19,390 bases of DNA, from contig CAMPKU010000056.1 in the NCBI GenBank assembly GCA_946887385.1, positions 1 to 19,390 of the forward strand, written 5' to 3'. Below are positions 1 to 6,615 of this stretch, piece after piece. The stretch is from an uncultured Gammaproteobacteria bacterium. GTDB lineage: Bacteria > Pseudomonadota > Gammaproteobacteria > Rariloculales > Rariloculaceae. The number at the start of each line of letters is the position of its first letter. Within the stretch, counting starts at the first letter, position 1. Under the pieces are notes generated by a model that saw nothing but the letters and a program-made list of their open reading frames with translations, was not told the DNA's origin and ran no database searches. The position numbers and the translations under genes were made by a program.

Positions 1-28
1 GGCGCACGGCTAACGCACGAGCACCGCG

Positions 29-715
29 ATGCTGAGCGCGCTTTCCATCGCCATGCTCGCAGCCATCACGGTGTGGTGGCTGTTGATCCAGCGGCTCAAA
101 GACAAGCCGTGGACGAAGCAGGGCGTCGTGCCGACGAGCCAGGAAGGCCTCACGTCATCGGCGCCGAAAGTCGGGCTCTGGGTGTTCCTGGCCGTCGTCT
201 CGAGCTTGTTCGGCCTGTTCGCAAGCGCCTACACGATGCGGATGGCAGGGCACGGCGGTCTCGTGTCTTGGCAGCGGCTCGACGAGCCGGCGCTGCTGTG
301 GATCAACACGCTGGTGCTCGTGGTTGCGAGCGGCGCGCTGCAGATTGCGCGCAACCGCATCGATGGCAACGACTTGAAAGGCGGGCGGTCGTACTTTCTA
401 GGCGCCGGCCTGTTGACCGTGGCCTTTCTCGCCGGCCAAGTGCTCGCCTGGTTTCAAGTGCAAGCCAACAGCAACGTCGGGCCGGAGAGCCCGGCGTTCA
501 GCTTTTTCGTGCTGCTCACTGCCGTGCACGGCCTCCACCTGATCGGCGGCCTATGGGTGCTCGGCCGCACCGCAACGCGCATCTTCCGCGGCATCGACTT
601 GGAACAAGTCGTTGCACGCGACCGCATTCGCTTGAGCGTGCAGTTGTGCACGACCTACTGGCATTGGTTGCTTTTGATCTGGCTCGGCGTATTCGCGTTG
701 CTGTTGTCGACTTAA
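29..715 (+). CDS. haem-copper oxidase subunit III-type protein (first of two)
   Basis: A 228-residue membrane protein of the cytochrome c oxidase subunit III family, which binds beside the catalytic subunit I in the inner membrane. About six hydrophobic segments are visible (near residues 1-20, 46-68, 87-106, 122-142, 157-179 and 207-227). The family signatures HGLHLIGGLW (167 on) and YWHWLLLIWLG near the C-terminus are present. It opens a four-gene plus-strand run with a second subunit III-type gene, a subunit IV gene and a small membrane protein. From established knowledge, bacterial coxMNOP-type operons also carry two subunit III-like genes. The usual conserved Glu motif is less clear here than in the next gene, so this may be the divergent partner. 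A TAA at 11-13 could end the preceding gene, too little to call. The start ATG is preceded by a weak GAG at 19-21. Confidence 0.85.
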   Translation: MLSALSIAMLAAITVWWLLIQRLKDKPWTKQGVVPTSQEGLTSSAPKVGLWVFLAVVSSLFGLFASAYTMRMAGHGGLVSWQRLDEPALLWINTLVLVVASGALQIARNRIDGNDLKGGRSYFLGAGLLTVAFLAGQVLAWFQVQANSNVGPESPAFSFFVLLTAVHGLHLIGGLWVLGRTATRIFRGIDLEQVVARDRIRLSVQLCTTYWHWLLLIWLGVFALLLST

Positions 716-736
716 TCCGAAGGAATTTCCTCCCCT

Positions 737-1423
737 ATGGCGCATTCGGAAACTGTAGCCGGCGCCGGCTCCAACGAGCCCGGCTGGCAAACCGTCGTTA
801 ACGATTGGTCCGCAGACAAGCAGACGTTCCACGTTCCGTGGGGCAAAGCGATGATGTGGATCTTTCTGCTCTCCGACACGTTCATCTTCACGTGCTTCCT
901 CACGGGCTACATGAACGTACGCATGTCCACGCCCGTGCCGTGGCCCAGCCCCAGCATCGTGTTCGGGCTCGATGTGTTCGGCGTCAGCGTGCCGTTGCTG
1001 CTCATCGGCATCATGACGTTCATCCTCATCACGAGCAGCGGCACGATGGCGCTTGCGGTGAACTACGGCTACCGCCGCGACCGTGGCCGAGCTGCCGCGC
1101 TGATGTTCATGACGGCCGCAATCGGTGCCATCTTCGTCGGCATGCAGGCGTTCGAGTGGACGAAGCTGATCGTCGAGGAAGGCATTCGCCCGTGGGGCAA
1201 CCCGTTCGGCGCGTCGCAGTTCGGCGCCTCGTTCTTCATGATTACGGGCTTCCATGGTTTGCACGTGTCCGCCGGCGTGGTGTACCTCACGATCGTGGCG
1301 CTGAAGGTGCTGCGCGGCGATTACCACCAGAAGGGCTACGAGATCGTCGAGATCGTGGGCCTCTACTGGCACTTCGTCGACTTGGTCTGGGTGTTCATCT
1401 TCGCGTTTTTCTATCTCTGGTAG
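737..1423 (+). CDS. haem-copper oxidase subunit III (second copy)
   Basis: A 228-residue subunit III of a haem-copper terminal oxidase, an integral membrane subunit thought to stabilise proton uptake into subunit I. Five clear hydrophobic segments are seen (about 38-60, 81-108, 118-140, 163-190, 205-226). Family hallmarks are QAFEW with Glu at 140, GFHGLHV at 171-177 and YWHFVDLVW at 210-218. These are closer to canonical subunit III than the upstream gene. It follows that gene by 21 bp and ends five bases before the GGGAG-containing leader of the subunit IV gene, so all are probably one transcript. An AAGGA lies upstream of the ATG at long spacing. The matching subunits I and II are not in the window on this strand. 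Confidence 0.92.
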   Translation: MAHSETVAGAGSNEPGWQTVVNDWSADKQTFHVPWGKAMMWIFLLSDTFIFTCFLTGYMNVRMSTPVPWPSPSIVFGLDVFGVSVPLLLIGIMTFILITSSGTMALAVNYGYRRDRGRAAALMFMTAAIGAIFVGMQAFEWTKLIVEEGIRPWGNPFGASQFGASFFMITGFHGLHVSAGVVYLTIVALKVLRGDYHQKGYEIVEIVGLYWHFVDLVWVFIFAFFYLW

Positions 1424-1433
1424 GGAGTTGTCG

Positions 1434-1796
1434 ATGGCTACCGCAACCGCATCCGGGACACAGCAGCATCCGCTGAAGATCTATTTCTACATCTGGGCGC
1501 TGCTGTTCATTCTCAGCGGATTTTCGTATGCCACGGATTTCCTTGAGGCGGGCTACTTTCGTTGGGGGCTGATCCTGCTCTTCATGTTGCTGAAGGCCGG
1601 TTTCATCGTCGCGATCTTCATGCACATGGCGTGGGAACGACTGGCGCTGATCTGGGCGATCTTGGGGCCGCCGATCGTATTGCTCGTGTTGATCGGTCTG
1701 ATGGCCGTGGAGGGCGACTATACGGAGCTCACGCGCCTAGACTTCTTCTCCGAGCCCATCGTGCCCGCGGGGCACGATGCTGAGACTGCGCATTGA
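1434..1796 (+). CDS. cytochrome c oxidase subunit IV family protein
   Basis: A 120-residue protein of the bacterial subunit IV (CyoD/CtaF-like) family, a small membrane subunit that accompanies subunit III in haem-copper oxidases. Three hydrophobic helices are visible (about 15-33, 42-64, 71-91), with the family-typical LLKAGFIVAIFMHM stretch in the second. The ATG at 1434 is preferred over an in-frame TTG at 1428 because GGGAG sits six bases upstream of the ATG. It lies 10 bp after the second subunit III gene. The C-terminal tail after residue 100 is polar and acidic. The assignment to the oxidase rests on family resemblance and operon position. Confidence 0.88.
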   Translation: MATATASGTQQHPLKIYFYIWALLFILSGFSYATDFLEAGYFRWGLILLFMLLKAGFIVAIFMHMAWERLALIWAILGPPIVLLVLIGLMAVEGDYTELTRLDFFSEPIVPAGHDAETAH

Positions 1797-1835
1797 ACGG
1801 GACGTGCCTACTAGTTCCCTAACAGGAGCACCGCG

Positions 1836-2150
1836 ATGTGGCCCTGGTTGATCGGCGTAGCGGTGTTCGTGCTGCTGTGGGGCGTGCTGTGGAAAGCGAG
1901 CCCGCGAACGGCCTACGGCGTGGTCTGGGGCTTCTTGCTCGCGTTGATTGTTTACTGGTTCTTCTCTTCACAACTCACCAACTACGTGACAGGCATGAAC
2001 GAAATACCCATTTGGCTCCCGCCGCTGCCGATCGTGCTCGTCGTGATCGCGCTGTTCTATTTCGGCATCAAGACCTGGCTCAATGCCGACAACCTGCCGC
2101 CGCCGCCCGAGAGCCCCGCGGACGGCGAGCACGATCACGGTCATCACTGA
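1836..2150 (+). CDS. unrecognised small membrane protein with His-rich C-terminus
   Basis: A 104-residue protein I cannot assign to a named family. It has three hydrophobic segments (about 1-18, 26-44 and 62-80) and then a polar, proline-rich tail (PPPPESP) ending in HDHGHH, a plausible metal-binding end. AGGAG at 1824-1828 is well placed for the ATG. It is the last gene of the plus-strand oxidase run, 39 bp after subunit IV. An accessory subunit or assembly role for that oxidase is inferred from position only. Its stop lies inside the 3' end of the convergent TPR gene, with a 7-bp overlap. Confidence 0.75.
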   Translation: MWPWLIGVAVFVLLWGVLWKASPRTAYGVVWGFLLALIVYWFFSSQLTNYVTGMNEIPIWLPPLPIVLVVIALFYFGIKTWLNADNLPPPPESPADGEHDHGHH

Positions 2151-2476
2151 GCGCCCGCAGCGCGCGCCAGGCGCTTGCTGAACACGCGCATTTCCTTCGC
2201 GGCTTGCTGATCGCCGCGCCGCTCCGCAACCGCGATTCCGCGCTCGTAAATCGTCAACGCTTCGGCGTTCCGGCCGGCCGCCGTCAACGCCCGCCCCAGC
2301 GCCTTCCAGGCCGCGGAATATTCGGGATCGAGCCGCACGGCCGCCTCGGCGTGGCGCACGGCCGCAGCCGGATCGGCGGCATCGAGGTAGCGCGACGCGA
2401 GCGCAAGCCGCAACGCAGCGTTATCGCCGCCCTTTACGAGCAGCGCTTCGAGGTTGGCGATGAGATCGTGAGCCAT
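2144..2476 (-). CDS. small tetratricopeptide-repeat protein
   Basis: A 110-residue soluble protein made almost entirely of TPR-like helices. The pattern ALRLALASRYLDAADPAAAV (about 21-40) followed by HAEAAVRLDPEYSAAWKALG (41-60) and a second unit at about 60-88 shows the alternating small and aromatic residues of TPR helices, including the DPEYSAAW junction. TPR proteins act as protein-binding scaffolds; no partner can be read from the sequence. It lies 26 bp after the trkA stop on the same strand and is probably co-transcribed with it. No signal peptide or membrane segment is visible. Its 3' end overlaps the tail of the convergent oxidase-operon gene by 7 bp. Confidence 0.85.
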   Translation of the reverse strand: MAHDLIANLEALLVKGGDNAALRLALASRYLDAADPAAAVRHAEAAVRLDPEYSAAWKALGRALTAAGRNAEALTIYERGIAVAERRGDQQAAKEMRVFSKRLARAAGAQ

Positions 2477-2502
2477 GTCGGCCCATCGTACGCCGAATGA
2501 GG

Positions 2503-3879
2503 TCAGGCGACGGCGCCGCCGCTCTCGAATAGCCGCTCGACCTCGTCGATCTGGCGCCGATCGGCAATGAACAAGATCACGTGATCGTCCGCCTCGATCT
2601 TGGTGTCGTGGTGGGCCATGAGCACCGCGTCGCCTCGGACGATGGCGCTGATCGTGGCGCCGCGCGGCAGCTGAATCTCCTCGATGCGCCGGCCCACGAC
2701 GCGCGACGCGCGCGCCTCGCCGTGCGCGACGGCTTCGATCGCCTCGGCCGCGCCGCGACGCAGCGAATGCACCTTCACCACGTCGCCGCGGCGCACGTGC
2801 GCGAGCAGCGTGCCGAGCGTGATTTGCTGCGGGGAGATCGCGATGTCGATGGTGCCGGACTCGACGAGCTCGGCATACGCGATCTTGTTGATCAATGCCA
2901 TTACCTTGCGCGCGCCGAGCCGCTTCGCGAGCATCGACGAGAGGATATTGGCTTCCTCGGCGTTAGTGACGGCGACGAACACGTCGGTGCTGTCGATGCT
3001 CTCCTCGAGCAAGAGCTCTTCGTCGGCGGAGTCGCCGTGCAGCACGACGGCCCGCGATAGCTGGTCCGAGATGAGCCGGGCGCGCTGCCAGTCGCGTTCG
3101 ATGATCTTGACCTGGCTGCTGCCTTCGAGCGCGCGGGCGAGATCGAGACCGATGTTGCCGCCGCCTGCGATCACGACCTTGCGCGCCGGCTGATCGAGCT
3201 TGCGCATCTCGCTGAGCACGGTGCGGGCGTCATTGCGTGCGGCGATGAAGAACACCTCGTCGCCTTCCTCGACGACGGTGTCGCCGTCGGGAATGATGCC
3301 CTTGCCGCCGCGGTAGATCGCGACTACGCGGCTCTGGACGTTCGGGATGTGCTTCGGCAGGTCGCGCAGCGGATGGCCGACGAGCGCGCCGTCACGATCG
3401 GCGCGCGTCGCGACGAGGCGCACCTTGCCGTCGGCAAACTCGAGCACCTGGAGAGCGCCCGGGAAGCGAATGAGCTGGGCAATGTAGTCGGTGACGAGCG
3501 ACGCGGGGCTGATGGCAACGTCGACCGGGATGCCGCCGGGGCCGAAGAGGGCCTTGTTGGCGATGAGCTCGCGGGCGCGGATGCGGGCGATGCGAGTGGG
3601 CGTGCGGAACAGCGTGAGCGCGATCTGGCAGGCGAGCATGTTGATCTCGTCGCTGCTCGTCAGCGCGATCAGCATGTCGGCGTCGCGGGCGCCGGCGCGC
3701 TCCAGCACTTCGGGGTACGAGGCGTTGCCGACCACGGTGCGCACGTCGAGACGGTCTTGAATCTCCCGCAGCACCTCGGCGTTGCGGTCCACGATCGTGA
3801 CCTCGTTCGCCTCCTCGCGCGCCAAGCTCACCGCTGCGGTGCTGCCCACTTGGCCTGCTCCCAGGATCAGTATCTTCAT
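2503..3879 (-). CDS. trkA: Trk system potassium uptake regulatory subunit TrkA
   Basis: A 458-residue peripheral membrane protein that gates TrkG/TrkH potassium channels by binding nucleotides, the same length as the E. coli protein. It has two tandem RCK halves. The first starts at MKILILGAGQVG, with the glycine motif at residues 7-12 and an acidic Asp31 for the nucleotide ribose. The second has VVIAGGGNIG at 235-244 and Glu261. A TrkA_C domain follows each half (about 145-218 and 370-450). The frame stays open 51 codons further upstream, but that extension runs into the repeat region and lacks family similarity, so the ATG at 3879 is chosen. No channel subunit gene is in the window. A large palindrome begins 36 bp upstream, inside the likely leader or promoter region. 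Confidence 0.96.
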   Translation of the reverse strand: MKILILGAGQVGSTAAVSLAREEANEVTIVDRNAEVLREIQDRLDVRTVVGNASYPEVLERAGARDADMLIALTSSDEINMLACQIALTLFRTPTRIARIRARELIANKALFGPGGIPVDVAISPASLVTDYIAQLIRFPGALQVLEFADGKVRLVATRADRDGALVGHPLRDLPKHIPNVQSRVVAIYRGGKGIIPDGDTVVEEGDEVFFIAARNDARTVLSEMRKLDQPARKVVIAGGGNIGLDLARALEGSSQVKIIERDWQRARLISDQLSRAVVLHGDSADEELLLEESIDSTDVFVAVTNAEEANILSSMLAKRLGARKVMALINKIAYAELVESGTIDIAISPQQITLGTLLAHVRRGDVVKVHSLRRGAAEAIEAVAHGEARASRVVGRRIEEIQLPRGATISAIVRGDAVLMAHHDTKIEADDHVILFIADRRQIDEVERLFESGGAVA

Positions 3880-3914
3880 GGCGTGGCTTTGGCTTCGCGT
3901 TGGGCGGCGGCGCG

Positions 3915-4047
3915 CGCGGCTCCACGCTCGTGCGTCGAGGGCCTCTCGCGAGACACGCCGGAAGACCGTCCCTGGGGCTCGTCGGCGCACATCCCTGTGC
4001 GCCGACGGTCTCGCGAGAGGCCCTCGACACACGAGCGCGGAGCCGCG
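3915..4047 (-). repeat. nested palindromic element, copy 1
   Basis: Two 40-base arms (3915-3954 and 4008-4047) are inverted repeats matching at 38 of 40 positions. Inside lies a perfect 12-bp hairpin (3980-3991 with 3996-4007, loop TCCC) that abuts the right arm directly. The 25 bases at 3955-3979 between the left arm and the hairpin are nearly the same as the corresponding segment of copy 2 read on the other strand. TCCCTG occurs twice, at 3969-3974 and 3992-3997. An alternative pairing AGACCGTC (3963-3970) with GACGGTCT (4004-4011) would compete with the inner hairpin. The strand given is nominal; the core here reads on plus and copy 2 on minus. No T-run follows, so it is not a standard terminator. 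Confidence 0.9.
3980..4007. repeat. inner hairpin of element copy 1
   Basis: Perfect 12-bp stem, CGTCGGCGCACA paired with TGTGCGCCGACG, around the four-base loop TCCC. It corresponds in place and loop to the hairpin at 4278-4305, whose loop is GGGA because that copy is inverted. Confidence 0.9.
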
Positions 4048-4135
4048 AGTAACCTCGTCGGCGAAGCCTCCGACGGCCTCACTACACGACCTTCCACATA
4101 CGAGCGCGAAACTGCGAGCAGGCTCATCGGCAAAC
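4019..4135. repeat. decayed direct repeat, spacing 69 bp
   Basis: The 48 bases from 4019 to 4066 align without gaps to 4088-4135 with about 36 identities, sharing ACGAGCGCG and TCGGC blocks. Most differences are transitions. The first unit begins inside the right arm of palindrome copy 1. A shorter third echo, TTCATCGGCGAAGC, starts at 4160. These look like eroded relatives of the palindrome arm and its flank. Confidence 0.65.
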
Positions 4136-4242
4136 TACGCAAGCATGAAGCCGGATGGGTTCATCGGCGAAGCAGTGTACATGAGCTTGGCGTAGGCGAG
4201 CCGCCCGAAAGACGACTCTTTCTTCCTACCACCAAAGTCGAA

Positions 4243-4366
4243 GCAGCGAGCGGAGTCGCAGACGGTGTTCGCCGGGGCGCTCGCGCGCAGGGATGCGCGC
4301 GAGCGAGCCTACAGGGACGTACTTGCGGCGTCCCCGGCGAATACCGTACGCGGCTCCGCTCGCTGC
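4243..4366. repeat. nested palindromic element, copy 2 (inverted relative to copy 1)
   Basis: Outer arms at 4243-4277 and 4332-4366 are inverted repeats matching at 31 of 35 positions. A perfect 12-bp hairpin (4278-4289 with 4294-4305, loop GGGA) abuts the left arm directly. The 26 bases at 4306-4331, read on the minus strand, match the 25-base segment of copy 1: both run ACGCCG, AAG, CGTCCCTG and GGCT in order. The layout is therefore the exact mirror of copy 1. CAGGGA occurs at 4288-4293 and 4312-4317. The element lies just downstream of the uvrD stop. Confidence 0.9.
4278..4305. repeat. inner hairpin of element copy 2
   Basis: Perfect 12-bp stem, CGCTCGCGCGCA paired with TGCGCGCGAGCG, loop GGGA. 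Same position and stem length as in copy 1 but different stem sequence, so the structure is kept while the bases vary. Confidence 0.9.
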
Positions 4367-4378
4367 TACTACCACACC

Positions 4379-4403
4379 CACCGTCTGCGGCTCCGCTCGC
4401 TGC
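4379..4403. repeat. extra half arm of element copy 2
   Basis: These 25 bases are the inverse of 4243-4267 with 24 of 25 matching, a closer partner for the left arm of copy 2 than the 4332-4366 arm. The 17-mer GCGGCTCCGCTCGCTGC is repeated directly at 4350-4366 and 4387-4403. It ends 14 bases before the uvrD stop triplet at 4418-4420. Confidence 0.85.
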
Positions 4404-4417
4404 CACCGCCGCGCGCT

Positions 4418-6568
4418 CTACATCAGCTCGAGGTTGGCGTAAGCGACGACAAGCCATTTCGTGCCCGAGGCCTCGAAGTTGACTTGCACGCGCGTGTGCG
4501 CGCCGCTGCCCTCGCTGTTGAGCACGATGCCTTCGCCGAACTTGCCGTGGCGCACGCGCTGGCCGAGGCGTACGCCGCCCGTATACGTTTCCGAGGGCGC
4601 CCGGCGGTAGATCGGGCGCGAGACCACCATCGCCGGTCGCACCTCCTCGATGAGCTCGGCGGGAATCTCGCGCAAAAACCGCGACGGCGTCGCGAACGTC
4701 TCCGTGCCGTGCATGCGGCGCTGCTCGGCGTGCGTGAGATAGAGCTCCCGCTTCGCGCGCGTGATGCCGACGTAGCACAGCCGCCGCTCTTCCTCGAGCC
4801 CGGCGGGATCGTTCAGCGAGCGCTGATGCGGAAACAAGCCGTCCTCCATGCCGCAGAGGAACAACAGCGAGAACTCGAGACCTTTCGCGGAATGCAGCGT
4901 CATGAGCTGCACGCTGTCCTGGTACGCCTCGGCCTGGCCGTCGCCGGATTCGAGCACGGCGAATGCCAGAAACTCGGCGAGCGGCGGCAGCTCGCTGTCC
5001 TCGGTGCGCATCACCTCGCGCGCCGCGTTGACGAGCTCTTCCAAGTTCTCGACCCGCGCCTCGCCGCTCACGTCCTTGCTCTTGGCGTGATGCGCGATCA
5101 AACCCGCTCGCTCGATGACACGCGCCACCTGCTCGTGCAGCGCATCGCCGCGGATGTCGTTGTCGAGCTTCTCGACGAGCTTCAAGAAGCTCCATAGAGC
5201 TTCGCTCGCGCGTTTCGCGAGCGTGTCTTCGGCGATCAGCGCTGCCGCGGCGCGCCACAGGCTCGTACCCGTGTCCCGCGCGTGCTCGCGCACGGCCTCG
5301 ACCGTACGCGCACCGATGCCGCGCGGCGGCGTGTTGACCACGCGCTCGAACGACGGGTCGTCGTCGCGGTTCATCACGAGCCTCAGGTAAGCGAGCGCGT
5401 CCTTGATTTCCGCGCGCTCGAAGAACCGGAGCCCCCCGTACACGCGATACGGGATACCCGCGGCGAGCAGCCCCTCCTCGAACACGCGCGATTGGGCGTT
5501 CGAACGGTAGAGCACGGCCGCCTCGCTGCGCCTGCCGCCTTGATTGACGTGATCCTGAATGCGGTTGATCACGAACTCGGCCTCATCGCGCTCGTTGAAG
5601 GCCGCATAGAGCTTGATCGGCGCACCGGCCGGGCCTTCGGTCCACAGCGTCTTGCCGAGCCTGCCGGCGTTGTTGGCGATGACGGCGTTGGCGGCATTCA
5701 AGATCGTGGCCGTGGAGCGGTAGTTCTGCTCGAGCCGCACGACCTCGGTGCCGGCGTAATCCTGTTGAAAGCGATACAGGTTCTCGACGCGCGCACCGCG
5801 CCAGCGATAGATCGATTGATCGTCGTCGCCCACGACGAACGGCGTGCCGGCAGGGCCCGCGAGCAAGCGCAGCCAGCGATACTGGATCGCGTTCGTGTCT
5901 TGAAACTCGTCGACGAGCACATGCTTGAAGCGGTGCTGGTACTGGCGCTGCAGCTCCAAGTTGTCGCGCAGCAGCTCCAAGCTGCGCAGCAGCAGCTCGC
6001 CGAAATCGATGACGGACGCTGCGGCGCACACCTGCTCGTAGCGCGCATACAGGTCGATCATCTGGCGCCGGCCGGCGTTGCCCTCGTCGCGCAGGTCTTT
6101 CGGCCGCAAGCCTTCGTCCTTCTGCGCGTTGATGAACCACTGGATCTCCTTCGGCACCCACACGTTCTCGTCGAGCTCGAGCGAGCGCAGCATGCGGCGG
6201 ATCATGCGGTGCTGGTCGTCGGAGTCCATGATCTGGAACCCTTCGGCGAGGCCCGCTTCGCGCCAGTGAATTCTGAGCAGCCGGTGCGACAGCCCATGGA
6301 ACGTGCCGATCCACAGATTCCGCGTGGGCACGCCGAGCAGCGCTTCGACGCGGTCGCGCATCTCCGCGGCGGCCTTGTTCGTGAAGGTCACGGCGAGCAC
6401 GTGCTGCGCCGCCACGCCGCCCACGCGGATGACCCAGGCGATGCGATGCACGAGCACGCGCGTTTTGCCGCTGCCGGCCCCGGCCAGCACGAGCGTGGGA
6501 CGATCCGGCGCCGTGACGGCCTCGCGCTGCGCGTCGTTCAGAGGATCGATGATGTCGGTGACGTCCAT
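4418..6568 (-). CDS. uvrD: DNA helicase II, UvrD/PcrA family
   Basis: A 716-residue superfamily 1A helicase that unwinds DNA 3' to 5' in nucleotide excision and mismatch repair and strips proteins from DNA. Visible motifs in order: Q motif region LNDAQREAV (10-18), Walker A AGAGSGKT (29-36), TFTNKAAAEM (61-70), Walker B DEFQDTN (220-226), GDDDQSIYRWRGA (247-259), EQNYRST (280-286), then LMTLHSAKGLEF and CYVGITRAKREL. The C-terminal Tudor-like end, GTKWLVVAYANLELM, is typical of UvrD rather than Rep. The frame is open for 136 more codons upstream but overlaps cyoE, so the ATG at 6568 is used; this gives near E. coli length. No clear Shine-Dalgarno is seen. It starts 47 bp after cyoE on the same strand, an unusual neighbour for a repair gene. 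Confidence 0.96.
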   Translation of the reverse strand: MDVTDIIDPLNDAQREAVTAPDRPTLVLAGAGSGKTRVLVHRIAWVIRVGGVAAQHVLAVTFTNKAAAEMRDRVEALLGVPTRNLWIGTFHGLSHRLLRIHWREAGLAEGFQIMDSDDQHRMIRRMLRSLELDENVWVPKEIQWFINAQKDEGLRPKDLRDEGNAGRRQMIDLYARYEQVCAAASVIDFGELLLRSLELLRDNLELQRQYQHRFKHVLVDEFQDTNAIQYRWLRLLAGPAGTPFVVGDDDQSIYRWRGARVENLYRFQQDYAGTEVVRLEQNYRSTATILNAANAVIANNAGRLGKTLWTEGPAGAPIKLYAAFNERDEAEFVINRIQDHVNQGGRRSEAAVLYRSNAQSRVFEEGLLAAGIPYRVYGGLRFFERAEIKDALAYLRLVMNRDDDPSFERVVNTPPRGIGARTVEAVREHARDTGTSLWRAAAALIAEDTLAKRASEALWSFLKLVEKLDNDIRGDALHEQVARVIERAGLIAHHAKSKDVSGEARVENLEELVNAAREVMRTEDSELPPLAEFLAFAVLESGDGQAEAYQDSVQLMTLHSAKGLEFSLLFLCGMEDGLFPHQRSLNDPAGLEEERRLCYVGITRAKRELYLTHAEQRRMHGTETFATPSRFLREIPAELIEEVRPAMVVSRPIYRRAPSETYTGGVRLGQRVRHGKFGEGIVLNSEGSGAHTRVQVNFEASGTKWLVVAYANLELM

Positions 6569-6615
6569 CGGGTCGCGAAAAGCGCGCGTGATGATCCGCA
6601 GCGGCCAGGTACCGA

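Larger units (their letters stand above)
3880..4417. other. gene-free repeat-rich interval between uvrD and trkA
   Basis: This 538-bp stretch holds no convincing gene: the ORFs crossing it are low-complexity translations of the repeats. It contains two nested palindromes in opposite orientation (3915-4047 and 4243-4366), an extra half arm (4379-4403), and a decayed 69-bp-spaced direct repeat (4019-4135). A motif close to GAGCGSGGAGYCGC recurs about six times on both strands. The stretch follows the uvrD stop and precedes the trkA start, so it must carry any trkA promoter, but I could not pick a convincing one. Confidence 0.85.

Noticed and set aside
3726..4032. 51-residue N-terminal extension of TrkA and an overlapping low-complexity frame
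   Set aside because: The TrkA family starts at the nucleotide-binding MKILILG; the extension lies in repeat DNA and is rich in Arg and Ala.
3876..4142. 88-codon minus-strand ORF spanning the repeats upstream of trkA
   Set aside because: Its translation is an arginine- and serine-rich reading of the palindromes, it overlaps the trkA start, and it shows no domain.
4207..4222. GAAAGA, 4 bases, TCTTTC hairpin as a uvrD terminator
   Set aside because: The stem has only six mostly A-T pairs and no T-run follows on the minus strand.
3915..4403. CRISPR array
   Set aside because: The repeats are inverted and nested with irregular spacing; there are no regular spacers and no cas genes.
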